Assembly (NCBI RefSeq): GCF_002871005.1
Contig: NZ_PHSN01000008.1
Span: 62,001 to 126,000 of the forward strand
Source of the DNA: Acidimangrovimonas sediminis
GTDB taxonomy: Bacteria > Pseudomonadota > Alphaproteobacteria > Rhodobacterales > Rhodobacteraceae
Reading direction: 5' to 3'
Length of the DNA stretch: 64,000 bases
Shown: positions 55,920 through 64,000 of the stretch, piece by piece
How the letters are laid out: each line of letters opens with the position of its first letter
How positions within the stretch are numbered: position 1 is the stretch's first letter
Notes under the pieces: model-generated
What the model was told of the DNA's origin: nothing
The model's database searches: none
Seen by the model: only the letters and a program-made list of their open reading frames with translations
Made by a program: the position numbers and the translations under genes

Positions 55920-58118
55920 ATGTTCCTTCCCTTCCTCTCCCGCCGCGCCCGGCTTCTGGGCCGCACGGCGCTGACCTGCCTTGCGCTCGGCGTGCCTGTC
56001 GCCGGCCTTGCCCAAACCGCCGAGACCGCCGCCAAGACCACGGACGCCGACACCGGCACGACCGCGCTGGCGCCGATCACCGTCAAGGGCGCGGGCGACG
56101 GCACGGGCCCGGTCACCAGCGCCGACCCGGTCACCGCGACCGGCTCTGCCAACCCGATGCCGGTGACCGAGATCCCGCAATCGGTGAGCGTCGTTTCCGA
56201 TGCCACGCTCAAGGCCAGCAATGCCGACAAGCTTGACGGGGCGCTGGGCTATGTCGCGGGGGTGGTCGGCCAGCCCTACGGCTACGACAGCGATACCAAC
56301 TGGATCTTCGTGCGCGGGTTCCAGGCCACGGCGACGGGCAGCTTCCAGGACGGCCTGCCGAATTATTCCTACGCCTTCGGGGGCTTCTACATCGACCCGG
56401 TGCTGGTCGAGCGGATCGAGGTGCTCAAGGGCGCGGCTTCGGTGCTGTACGGGGGCGCGAACCCGGGCGGCATCGTGAACTACGTGACCAAGGCCCCTGA
56501 CGGGAGCGACCGGGGATCGGCGACCTTCGGGCTCGACAGCGAAGGGCGGGTCTGGGCCACACTGGACAAGACCGGCCACCTTGACGACACCACCGATTAC
56601 CGCCTGATCGCCAAGTCCGAGCGGGTCGACGGCCACGGCATGTTCGATGCGGGCTTTCACGGCGTGCTTTCGGGCAGCCTGCGCAAGCGGCTCGACAGCG
56701 GGGCGGAGCTGAGCTTCGGCATAGATTACACCCGGGTGGACGAAAGCCACGCGGGCAGCGCGTGGCTGCCCTATTACGGCACGGTCGCGGCGACGGACTT
56801 CGGATCCATCCCGCGCGATTTCAACACCGGTGAGCCGGGGCACGACAGCTACAGCCGCAACCAGCTTATGCTGCGCTTCGGCTGGAAACAGCAGATCGGT
56901 GCCTGGCAGGTCGAGAACAAGGCGCGGCTGGCCCGGTCCGACGTCAGCGAGGATTCGGTCTATGCCTACGGCTACGCGGGATATGCGCTGACCCCGACCG
57001 ATGCCGCCGGAACGCTGTCGCGGCTGGTGTTCGACCAGCATAGCAAGACCACCGAATTCGCCGACGACCTGCACGCGACGCGGACCGTGCAATGGGCCGG
57101 TGCCGAGCACAGCCTGACCTTCGGCGCGGCCTACAAGTACTTCCGCCTCGACCAGGTCCAGGCGAGTGCGACCGGCACCGCGCTGACGGTCGTCGACCCG
57201 CAATACGGCGCCGCCCAGCCCGCCGCGGTGCCCTATATCGACCAGCCGCTGACGCAGAACCAGCTGGGGGTCTACGCGCAGGACCAGATTCGCTGGGGCG
57301 CGGGCTGGATTGCCACGCTGAACGCGCGCTACGACTGGATCCGGACCGAGGCGGGCACGAATGCCGCGACCGGTGCGGCGGGGAGTACGCGCACCGACAC
57401 CAAGGCCTCGTACCGCCTGGGCCTTGCGCGCAACCTGCCCGGCGGCTGGACGCCCTATGTCTCGGCCTCGTCCTGCTTCAACCCGCAGATCGTCAACGAT
57501 TCCAACGGCGCGAAAACCTCGCCCGAGACGGGGCGGCAGGTCGAGGCCGGGGTGAAATGGGCGCCGAACCGCGACTTCCTGCTGACCGCGGCGGTGTTCG
57601 ACATCCGGCGCAAGGGGGTCTCGCAATCGGCCTATGATAGCGGCACCGGCGGCTATGTCTACAGCCAGATCGGCGAGGTCCGCTCTCGCGGGGCCGAGAT
57701 CGAGGCGCAGGGCCGGATCGCCGAGGGGCTGAAGATGACGCTGGCGCTGACCAAGATGAACATCGAGGTGCAGGACGACATCGACCCCACGCTCATCGGC
57801 AAGACGCCCTATTCCATGCCCGAGGAGATGGCTGCGCTGAAGCTGGACTGGACACCGGGCGCCCTGCCGGACTGGACCTTCTCGGGCGGCGTGCGCTGGA
57901 CGGGCGGCAGCTGGGCCGACAACGCGGATACCCTGCGGGTGCCGCCGCGCGCGGTCTACGACATCGGCGTCAGCCACGCCTTCGGCGACGGCTGGAGCGC
58001 GAACCTCGCGATCCGCAACGTGACCGACAAGACCTACGTGGCCTCGTGCCAGACCGCCTACTGGTGCTATTATGGAGAGCGCCGCAACGCGAGCCTCTCG
58101 ATTACCAAGACCTTCTGA
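55920..58118 (+). CDS. TonB-dependent siderophore receptor
   Basis: 732 residues with signal peptide (about 1-31, GLAQ-T cleavage), then a TonB-box/plug region (PVTEIPQSVSVVSDATLKA, FVRGFQA, RIEVLKGAASVLYG, NPGGIVNYVTK) and a C-terminal 22-strand barrel closing with RNASLSITKTF (aromatic end). These match ferrichrome/ferric-siderophore receptors (FhuA/FcuA class). It imports iron-loaded hydroxamate-type or related siderophores. GGAG before ATG 55920. Its stop is followed 15 bases later by the ABC exporter-like gene. Confidence 0.94.
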   Translation: MFLPFLSRRARLLGRTALTCLALGVPVAGLAQTAETAAKTTDADTGTTALAPITVKGAGDGTGPVTSADPVTATGSANPMPVTEIPQSVSVVSDATLKASNADKLDGALGYVAGVVGQPYGYDSDTNWIFVRGFQATATGSFQDGLPNYSYAFGGFYIDPVLVERIEVLKGAASVLYGGANPGGIVNYVTKAPDGSDRGSATFGLDSEGRVWATLDKTGHLDDTTDYRLIAKSERVDGHGMFDAGFHGVLSGSLRKRLDSGAELSFGIDYTRVDESHAGSAWLPYYGTVAATDFGSIPRDFNTGEPGHDSYSRNQLMLRFGWKQQIGAWQVENKARLARSDVSEDSVYAYGYAGYALTPTDAAGTLSRLVFDQHSKTTEFADDLHATRTVQWAGAEHSLTFGAAYKYFRLDQVQASATGTALTVVDPQYGAAQPAAVPYIDQPLTQNQLGVYAQDQIRWGAGWIATLNARYDWIRTEAGTNAATGAAGSTRTDTKASYRLGLARNLPGGWTPYVSASSCFNPQIVNDSNGAKTSPETGRQVEAGVKWAPNRDFLLTAAVFDIRRKGVSQSAYDSGTGGYVYSQIGEVRSRGAEIEAQGRIAEGLKMTLALTKMNIEVQDDIDPTLIGKTPYSMPEEMAALKLDWTPGALPDWTFSGGVRWTGGSWADNADTLRVPPRAVYDIGVSHAFGDGWSANLAIRNVTDKTYVASCQTAYWCYYGERRNASLSITKTF

Positions 58119-58133
58119 TTCCGGATTTCCCGA

Positions 58134-59843
58134 ATGCCCCTGCTTCGACGTTTCCTGGCCTATTATGCCTCATGGAAGAGGCTGTTCTGGCTGGATTTCT
58201 CCTGTGCCGTCGCGTTCGGCCTGCTTGAGCTTGCCTTTCCCGTGGCGGTGCGCGGCTTCATCGACGTGCTGCTGCCGCGCGGCGAATGGGGGGTGACGGT
58301 GCTGGCGGCTGCGGGGCTGGGGCTTCTGTACCTGCTGAACGCGGGGCTTCTGGCGATCGTGACCTACTGGGGCCACATGCTGGGCATCAACATCGAGACC
58401 GAGATGCGCCGCCAGGCCTTCGACCACGTGCAGAAGCTGTCGTGGAGCTATTTCGACCGCCAGCGCACCGGGCACATGGTCTCCCGCGTCACTCATGACC
58501 TCGAAGAGATCGGTGAGCTGGCGCACCACGGGCCGGAAGACCTATTCATCGCGGTGATGACGTTCGCCGGCGCGTTCGTGCTGATGTTCTGGCTGCACCC
58601 GCCGCTGGCGCTGATGACCGCAATCATCGTGCCGATGGCGGTGGCGATCGTGTCGGTGTTCGGCGGGCGGATGGCGGCGACGTGGCGGTCCATTTACGCG
58701 CGTGTCGCCGATTTCAACGTGCGGCTGGAGGAGAACGTGGGCGGCATCCGCGTGGTCCAGGCCTTCGCCAACGAGGACCACGAGCGCGACCGTTTCGCCC
58801 GCGACAACGCCATGTACCGGCGCACCAAGCTGGACGCCTACCGCATCATGGCCGCGAGCCAGGCGCTGAACTACATCGGCATGCGCGGCGTGCAGGTGCT
58901 GATCATGGTGGCGGGCGCGGGCTATGTCATCGCGGGGCAGCTGTCGGCCGGGGCCTTCGTGGGCTTTCTGCTGCTGGCCGGCGTCTTCTTCCGCCCGCTG
59001 GAAAAGATTGCCGCGGTGATCGAGACCTATCCAAAGGGCATGGCCGGCTTTCGCCGCTTCCAGGAGCTTCTGGCGGTCCGTCCCGATATCGCCGACGCCC
59101 CCGGCGCGGTGCCCGCGCCGCCCTTCGCGGGCGAGGTGCGCTTCGAGGGGGTCACGTTCGGCTATGACGAGGGGCCGGGGGTGCTGCACGGCATCGACCT
59201 GACCATCCACCCGGGCGAGACGGTGGCCTTCGTCGGCCCGTCGGGGGCGGGGAAGACCTCGCTTCTGTCGCTGCTGCCGCGGTTCTACGAACCCTCGGAG
59301 GGGCGCATTACCCTCGACGGGCGCGACCTGCGCGAGGTGACGCTGGAAAGCCTGCGCCGGCAGATCGGCATCGTCGCGCAGGACGTGTTCCTGTTCGGGG
59401 GCACGCTGCGCGAGAACATCGCCTATGGCCGCCTCGACGCGACCGAGACCGAGATCCGCGAGGCGGCGGACCATGCCCAGCTGGGCAGCCTGATCGCGCG
59501 CCTGCCCGAGGGGCTGGATACCATCGTCGGCGAACGCGGGGTGACGCTTTCGGGCGGCCAGCGCCAGCGGGTGGCGATCGCGCGGGCCTTCCTGCGCAAT
59601 CCGCCGGTGCTGATCCTCGACGAAGCGACCTCGGCCCTCGACAGCGCGACCGAGCGCGAGATCCAGTCGGCGCTGGAGCGGCTTTCGGAAGGGCGCACCA
59701 CGCTGGTCATCGCGCACCGGCTGGCGACGATCCGCAATGCCGACCGAATCGTGGTGATGCAGGAGGGCAGGGTGGTCGAAAGCGGCCGTCATGACGACCT
59801 GCTGGCCCGCGGCGGCGCTTATGCCGCCCTGCACGCCGCCTGA
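58134..59843 (+). CDS. Fused ABC transporter permease / ATP-binding protein (exporter type)
   Basis: 569 residues. An N-terminal six-helix ABC exporter domain (about 15-310; RTGHMVSRVTHDLEEIGELAHHGPEDLF is an ABC_membrane landmark) is followed by the ATPase: Walker A GPSGAGKTS, Q-loop VAQDVFLFGG, signature LSGGQRQRVAIARA, Walker B ILDEATSALD and H-loop IAHRLATI. Fold is of lipid/drug/siderophore exporters (type IV). Within an iron-uptake locus it may export a siderophore or, as IrtAB-type importer in other bacteria, bring one in. Only one half-transporter is encoded, so it would be a homodimer. Start ATG 58134, 15 bases after the receptor stop. Confidence 0.93.
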   Translation: MPLLRRFLAYYASWKRLFWLDFSCAVAFGLLELAFPVAVRGFIDVLLPRGEWGVTVLAAAGLGLLYLLNAGLLAIVTYWGHMLGINIETEMRRQAFDHVQKLSWSYFDRQRTGHMVSRVTHDLEEIGELAHHGPEDLFIAVMTFAGAFVLMFWLHPPLALMTAIIVPMAVAIVSVFGGRMAATWRSIYARVADFNVRLEENVGGIRVVQAFANEDHERDRFARDNAMYRRTKLDAYRIMAASQALNYIGMRGVQVLIMVAGAGYVIAGQLSAGAFVGFLLLAGVFFRPLEKIAAVIETYPKGMAGFRRFQELLAVRPDIADAPGAVPAPPFAGEVRFEGVTFGYDEGPGVLHGIDLTIHPGETVAFVGPSGAGKTSLLSLLPRFYEPSEGRITLDGRDLREVTLESLRRQIGIVAQDVFLFGGTLRENIAYGRLDATETEIREAADHAQLGSLIARLPEGLDTIVGERGVTLSGGQRQRVAIARAFLRNPPVLILDEATSALDSATEREIQSALERLSEGRTTLVIAHRLATIRNADRIVVMQEGRVVESGRHDDLLARGGAYAALHAA

Positions 59844-60032
59844 CACACCGCGCGCGCTCCCCGTCCTGCGGGGTGGGAGCGTCAGGTGGGAAGATTCCCC
59901 GGTGCAAGGGGCGAGGGCGCCTTGCGCTTATCCTTGCCCTTGCCCGGCCGCCGGTGCACCGGGCGCCGCTCACGTTGGAACATCGCAATATCCTTGAAGA
60001 ATCCTCTGGACATCGCCAGGCACGCCTAATAA

Positions 60033-60049
60033 CTGACTAAATTACTCAG
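60033..60049. promoter_or_regulatory. CTGA-N9-TCAG palindrome (RirA-like iron box) before the second receptor
   Basis: CTGA (60033-60036), CTAAATTAC, TCAG (60046-60049). TGA-N9-TCA is the RirA iron-responsive pattern known from rhizobia and Rhodobacterales, and the downstream genes are iron genes. Confidence 0.55.
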
Positions 60050-60126
60050 CCATCCTGCCGCCCCGGCATCCGGGGTGGGCGCGGGAACGCCAAGCGCCAA
60101 ACCGATCCGATGGAAAGAGTATTGCC

Positions 60127-62247
60127 ATGACCGAACCGTCCCGCCGTTTCCCCTTTGCCCTGCGCCTCGGGGCGTTGGCGTTGTTGTCGGGCTCCACCGC
60201 GTTCGCGGCGCTGCCGGCCCGCGCGCAGGATGCCGACGACACGGCCAAGAGCACGGTGCTTCAGGCGATCAACGTGAAGGGCGGAGACGATGCCGACACC
60301 AGCATCGTCGCGCATGAGACCGACAGCAGCACCAAGATGCCGACCTCACTGCTGGATACGCCGGCGGCGGTCTCGGTGGTGACGGCCAAGTCGGTGCAGG
60401 ACCGCGACGCCACCAACATGCAGCAGGTTCTATCCTACACCGCTGGCGTCAACGTCAACGAATACGGTTCGGATTCTCGCTATGACTACTTCCGCATCCG
60501 CGGTTTCAGCGAGATGGAGCTGGGCACCTACCGCGATGGCCTGCCAGTGCGCGGCGCGGGCTGGACGTTCATGCGCCTGCAACCCTACGCCTTCGACCGG
60601 TTCGACGTGGTCAAGGGCTCCAACTCGTCGCTGTTCGGACTGAATGCGCCGGGCGGGCTGGTGAACGCGACGACCAAGATGCCCAAGGATCACAGCTTCG
60701 GTCATGCCTATGTCACCGCCGGCAACCACCTGCGCGGCGCGGGCGTCGATTTCGGCGGCCCCCTGGGCAAGAGCGACGTCTGGAGCTACCGCGTCACCGC
60801 CAAGGTGCAGAATGGCGACACCGGCGCCTCCGACTCGCGCGATGACCAGCGCTATGTCGGCCTTGCGCTGCGCTACCAGCCCGACAGCACGACCCGGCTG
60901 ACCTTCATGGCGGATTATTCCTCCTACAATACCTCGTTGTCGTACCCGGTGCCGCTGGGGTCGGGCATCAGCCCCGAGACGTTCCTGGGCGAGCCGGATT
61001 TCAACTACAACAAGGGCCAGTCGCGCAGCCTCGGCTACCGCTTCGACCATGAGTTCGGCGGTGGGCTGAGCCTGCACCAGACCGCGCGCTACACCTGGTT
61101 CGAGCTGGAGGACCGGCAGGTCTATCCGAGCAGTTCGGACCCGACGGCGGACCGCGACGCCTTTTCCACCCAGGGCCGCAACCGCCAGTTCGCCATCGAC
61201 ACCCGGCTGCAATACGACACCATGATCGGCAACGTGCGCAGCCGCACGCTGGCGGGCGTCGAATATGACTGGTTCAGCGAGCAGGAGGTCGACCTCTACG
61301 GCAGCGCGCCGGGCACCGGCAGCTTCACCGATCCCACCTATTGCGGCCTGTCGTGCATCACGCTGGGCCCCTACATGGACTGGACGCCCTCGCAGACCAG
61401 CAAGGCGCTTTACCTGCAGCAGGAGCTTACCTTCCAGAACCGCTGGATCGTCACGCTGGGCGCCCGCTACGACCATGTCACGACTGAGGGGCTTGGCGCC
61501 GACGGCGGCATGACGAGCCGGCGCGACAACAACATCTCCAAGCGGCTGGGCGTGACCTACAAGATCACGCCCGAGCTGTCGGCCTATGCCAATTACTCGC
61601 AATCCTTCCAGCCCAACTTCTGGGACGTCGACGCGGGTCCCAAGGAAGGCCGGCAGGTCGAGGTGGGGATGAAGTTCCGGCCGCAGAACTTCAACGGCCA
61701 GTTCGGCGTCTCGGCCTTCGACCTGACGCAGAGCAACGTCAGCACGTATGTCAGCCCTACGGTGCAGGAACAGATCGGCAAGGTCCGCGTCCGCGGGGTC
61801 GAGCTGGAGGGCAAGACCGCGCTTACCGACCGGATCAACCTGACCGCGGCCTATTCCTGGTGGGATGCGAAGATCACGGCGGATGGCAGCTACGGCACCG
61901 GTGGCAGCGGTTCCAACCTGGGCAACCGTCCGGCGCTTGTGCCCACGCAGGTGGCCTCGCTCTGGGCCGACTACACGCTGCCGGGCAATGCGCGGCGCGG
62001 CGACATGACCTTCGGCCTGGGGGTGCGGTTCGTCGGCACCAGCTATGCCGACGATGCCAACACGCTGCGCAACAAGGCGCACACGGTCGTCGATGCGCTC
62101 TACCGTTACGGGCTGACGCAGAATGTCGACCTGTCGGTGAACGTGTCGAACCTGTTCGACAAGAAGTATATCGCGACCACCTACGGCGGCATGGAATACT
62201 ACGGTCCCCGTCGGTCGATCTCGGCGACCGTGCGCTACTCGTGGTGA
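60127..62247 (+). CDS. TonB-dependent ferric siderophore receptor
   Basis: 706 residues. Signal peptide (about 1-34, ARAQ-D), TonB box region (LQAINVKGG), plug (LLDTPAAVSVVTAKSV, YFRIRGFSEMELGTYRDGLP, FDVVKGSNSSLFGLNAPGGLVNATTK) and a C-terminal barrel ending GPRRSISATVRYSW (terminal W). The family is FhuA/ferrichrome-like. This receptor is less than closely similar to the one at 55920 by eye and has its own downstream binding protein. ATG 60127; its stop overlaps the binding-protein GTG (GTGA). The iron box lies 77 bases upstream. Confidence 0.94.
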   Translation: MTEPSRRFPFALRLGALALLSGSTAFAALPARAQDADDTAKSTVLQAINVKGGDDADTSIVAHETDSSTKMPTSLLDTPAAVSVVTAKSVQDRDATNMQQVLSYTAGVNVNEYGSDSRYDYFRIRGFSEMELGTYRDGLPVRGAGWTFMRLQPYAFDRFDVVKGSNSSLFGLNAPGGLVNATTKMPKDHSFGHAYVTAGNHLRGAGVDFGGPLGKSDVWSYRVTAKVQNGDTGASDSRDDQRYVGLALRYQPDSTTRLTFMADYSSYNTSLSYPVPLGSGISPETFLGEPDFNYNKGQSRSLGYRFDHEFGGGLSLHQTARYTWFELEDRQVYPSSSDPTADRDAFSTQGRNRQFAIDTRLQYDTMIGNVRSRTLAGVEYDWFSEQEVDLYGSAPGTGSFTDPTYCGLSCITLGPYMDWTPSQTSKALYLQQELTFQNRWIVTLGARYDHVTTEGLGADGGMTSRRDNNISKRLGVTYKITPELSAYANYSQSFQPNFWDVDAGPKEGRQVEVGMKFRPQNFNGQFGVSAFDLTQSNVSTYVSPTVQEQIGKVRVRGVELEGKTALTDRINLTAAYSWWDAKITADGSYGTGGSGSNLGNRPALVPTQVASLWADYTLPGNARRGDMTFGLGVRFVGTSYADDANTLRNKAHTVVDALYRYGLTQNVDLSVNVSNLFDKKYIATTYGGMEYYGPRRSISATVRYSW

Positions 62248-63299
62248 CACGGCGCGGCCTGCTGTTGGCGGCCGTCGCCTCGGTCGGGGCGGGGGCAGCG
62301 GCGGGGTTCGGGGCCGGGGCAGGCACGGCCGCGCCCGCCCTGCTGTCCGCCGCGGCCCCGGGCGACGACGCCGACGGGGAGGGCCCTCTGCGTTTTGCCC
62401 ATGCCTATGGCGAGACGGTACTGCCGCGCCCGGCACGGCGGGTGGTGTCGCTGGGCTACGACACGCAGGACGCGCTCCTGGCGCTGGGGGTCGTGCCGGT
62501 GGCGATCCGCTACTGGTACGGCAGCTACCCGCACGGCGTCTGGCCCTGGGCGCAGGACCGGCTGGGAAGTGCCGCGCCCGCGCTGATCGTCGGCGAGGTG
62601 TCGATGGAGAAGGTCGCGGCGCTGCGCCCCGATCTGATTGTCGGCATCGGCGCGGGGCTGAGCCGGAACGAATACCGGATCCTGTCGCAGATCGCCCCGG
62701 TGCTGATGCAGGGCCGGGGCTATGGCACCTACGGCATGCCGTGGGACGAGGTGACGGTGACGCTGGGCCGTGCCACCGGGCACGAACCGCTGGCGCACCG
62801 CCTGGTCGCCGACGTCAAGGCCCGGTTCGCCGATGCGCGGGCACGCCGCCCTGGCTGGGCCGGGCAGACCGCCGTGGCGGCCTATCACAGCGCGGGCGAG
62901 ACCGGTGTCTTTACCGGCATGGACAATCGCGCGCAGTTCCTTGACGCGCTGGGGTTCCGCCCGCCCGAGAAGATCCGGCACCTGACCTCGCCCGATGGCT
63001 TCTACGCCCAGCTCTCGCCCGAGGATCTGTCGCCGCTGGATGCCGACCTCCTGTTGTGGATCTCGACCTTCGGGGGGGCCGCGGATCTTGCCGCGCTGCC
63101 GATGCGTCACACCCTGCGGGCCTGGCGGCAGGGGCGCGAGGTCTATGCCGATGCGCTGACCTCGGGCGCGCTGTCCTTCGGCAGCGTCCTGTCGCTGCCC
63201 TTCGCGCTCCGGCGGCTGGAGGGCGAGATGGCCCTGGCCCTTGACGGCGATCCCGAAACGCGGGTGCCGTCGGCCGTGGCGGCGGGGCTGGCGCCATGA
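62244..63299 (+). CDS. Iron-siderophore ABC transporter substrate-binding protein
   Basis: 351 residues starting at GTG 62244, overlapping the receptor stop by four bases. The N-terminus TRRGLLLAAVASVG is a twin-arginine-type signal peptide with a long hydrophobic and Gly/Ala-rich stretch. The mature protein has the FhuD/FepB-type helical-linker fold: RVVSLGYDTQDALLALGVVPVAIRYWYG, KVAALRPDLIVGIG and ISTFGGAADLAALP. It carries ferri-siderophore from the receptor to the FecCD-like permease encoded next. Confidence 0.91.
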   Translation: MTRRGLLLAAVASVGAGAAAGFGAGAGTAAPALLSAAAPGDDADGEGPLRFAHAYGETVLPRPARRVVSLGYDTQDALLALGVVPVAIRYWYGSYPHGVWPWAQDRLGSAAPALIVGEVSMEKVAALRPDLIVGIGAGLSRNEYRILSQIAPVLMQGRGYGTYGMPWDEVTVTLGRATGHEPLAHRLVADVKARFADARARRPGWAGQTAVAAYHSAGETGVFTGMDNRAQFLDALGFRPPEKIRHLTSPDGFYAQLSPEDLSPLDADLLLWISTFGGAADLAALPMRHTLRAWRQGREVYADALTSGALSFGSVLSLPFALRRLEGEMALALDGDPETRVPSAVAAGLAP

Positions 63300-64000
63300 G
63301 CGGCAGCCTGCGTTTCGTCGGGGTTGTGGCGCTTCTCGCGCTGGCGATGGGGCTGTCGCTGGGGGTGGGCGTGCGCGACGTGCCGGTGGCAGCCTGGTGG
63401 CCGGCGCTGGTGGCCTACGACCCGACCGATCCCAACCATATCACGCTGATCACCATCCGCCTGCCGCGGCTTTGCGCCGGGCTGATCGCGGGCGGTGCAC
63501 TGGGGGTCGCGGGCACGGTGATGCAGGCCCTGACCCGCAATCCGCTGGCCGATCCGGGCCTTCTGGGCGTCAACGCCGGCGCTGCCTTCGCCATCGTTCT
63601 GGGCGCGGTCCTGCTGGGCGCGCAGGGGGCAGGGGCGATAGCGTTCCTGTCGTTTCCAGGCGCGGCGCTGGCCGCGGCGGCGGTGTTCGCCTTGGGCGGA
63701 GGGCTGCGGGGCGACGCCGGGCCGGTGCGGCTGACGCTGGCGGGCGCGGCGGTCAACGCGCTTCTGCTGTCGCTGGTCAGTGCCATCGTGCTGATCCAGC
63801 GCGAGAGCCTCGACATCCTGCGCTTCTGGGTCGCCGGCTCGCTGAGCGAGGCGACACGCCGCCCGCTTGGAGAGATGGCGATGGCCGCTGGGCTCGGAGG
63901 GGCGCTGGCGCTGTTCCTTGCCCCGGCGATCGAGGCGCTGTCGCTGGGTGCCGCGCTGTCGCGGGGGCTGGGGACGCGCCCGGGCCGGGTGCAGGCCGGT
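63296..64000 (+). CDS. FecCD-family iron-siderophore ABC transporter permease (C-terminus off window)
   Basis: 235 residues visible, running off the right edge; family members have about 330, so roughly 100 residues are missing. The start ATG 63296 overlaps the binding-protein stop (ATGA). Landmarks are IRLPRLCAGLIAGGALGVAGTVMQALTRNPLADPGLLGVNAGAA, the classic FecCD N-terminal motif (seen here as RLPRL, GTVMQALTRNPLADPG and LLGVNAGA), with hydrophobic helices before and after. It forms the inner-membrane channel of the ferri-siderophore importer. The ATPase gene presumably follows past 64000. Confidence 0.96.
   Translation, partial: MSGSLRFVGVVALLALAMGLSLGVGVRDVPVAAWWPALVAYDPTDPNHITLITIRLPRLCAGLIAGGALGVAGTVMQALTRNPLADPGLLGVNAGAAFAIVLGAVLLGAQGAGAIAFLSFPGAALAAAAVFALGGGLRGDAGPVRLTLAGAAVNALLLSLVSAIVLIQRESLDILRFWVAGSLSEATRRPLGEMAMAAGLGGALALFLAPAIEALSLGAALSRGLGTRPGRVQAG

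Noticed and set aside
55515-57977. Long minus-strand frame opposite the first TonB receptor
   Set aside because: Shadow frame; the sense strand has full receptor motifs and a signal peptide.
59791-59997. Small plus-strand frame after the ABC exporter
   Set aside because: Overlaps the exporter gene end out of frame, biased Cys/Pro/Ala content, no ribosome site.

Overview
The window looks like chromosome of a GC-rich alphaproteobacterium of the Rhodobacteraceae (Rhodobacterales). Signs are the conserved blocks leuS-lptE-holA, lgt-midA-pgeF, hsp20-DUF1150 and trxB/lrp, together with purEK, type-B putA beside its Lrp-type regulator, CnoX with a live CxxC, the many Lrp/AsnC regulators, and short family-typical intergenic repeats. 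No phage, transposon, CRISPR array, rRNA or tRNA gene was found. Most of the window is ordinary housekeeping sequence; the accessory interest lies between 44 and 64 kb.

Layout. 1-1369: 3'-truncated oligopeptide-binding protein. 1.8-10.7 kb: cnoX, LON-domain protein, Trm112, leuS, lptE, holA, a glutathione transferase and a lone HyuA-like protein. 10.9-14.6 kb: small envelope protein, purEK, DUF465, hsp20 with DUF1150. 14.8-23.5 kb: glycosyltransferase, fused sat/cysC, trxB/lrp, a 52-residue small protein, lgt-midA-pgeF, ubiK. 23.7-32.9 kb: EEP-family protein, selO, an SMR exporter behind a guanidine-II (mini-ykkC) riboswitch, nucleoside hydrolase, a RidA gene with a disturbed 5' end, mazG, M20 hydrolase, ygfZ, a VOC/DUF1428 pair and an HxlR regulator. 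32.9-45.9 kb: ornithine-decarboxylase-like enzyme with its Lrp regulator, orphan molybdopterin hydroxylase subunit, DUF2235 hydrolase, putR/putA, MYG1, lrgAB with a LysR regulator.

The most notable block is 45.9-52.0 kb. One minus-strand operon encodes a class III aminotransferase, a TusA-like protein without the catalytic cysteine, a fold-III PLP decarboxylase and a methyltransferase that strongly resembles the methyltransferase domain of plant methionine S-methyltransferase (bacterial MmtN). This set fits the methylation route to dimethylsulfoniopropionate (DMSP): methionine, S-methylmethionine, DMSP-amine, DMSP-aldehyde. Just upstream on the same strand is a second pair: a Methyltransf_2-type enzyme lacking the O-methyltransferase base histidine (a DsyB candidate, the key enzyme of the transamination route) and a hot-dog thioesterase resembling betainyl-CoA thioesterase. 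If both readings hold, two routes to DMSP lie side by side.

52.4-55.0 kb encodes a soluble multi-PAS histidine kinase with a C-terminal receiver. 55.3-64.0 kb is an iron/siderophore uptake locus: small Cys-containing protein, two TonB-dependent receptors, a fused ABC exporter, a periplasmic binding protein and a FecCD permease that runs off the window end. Palindromes of the form CTGA-N-TCAG precede both receptor units.
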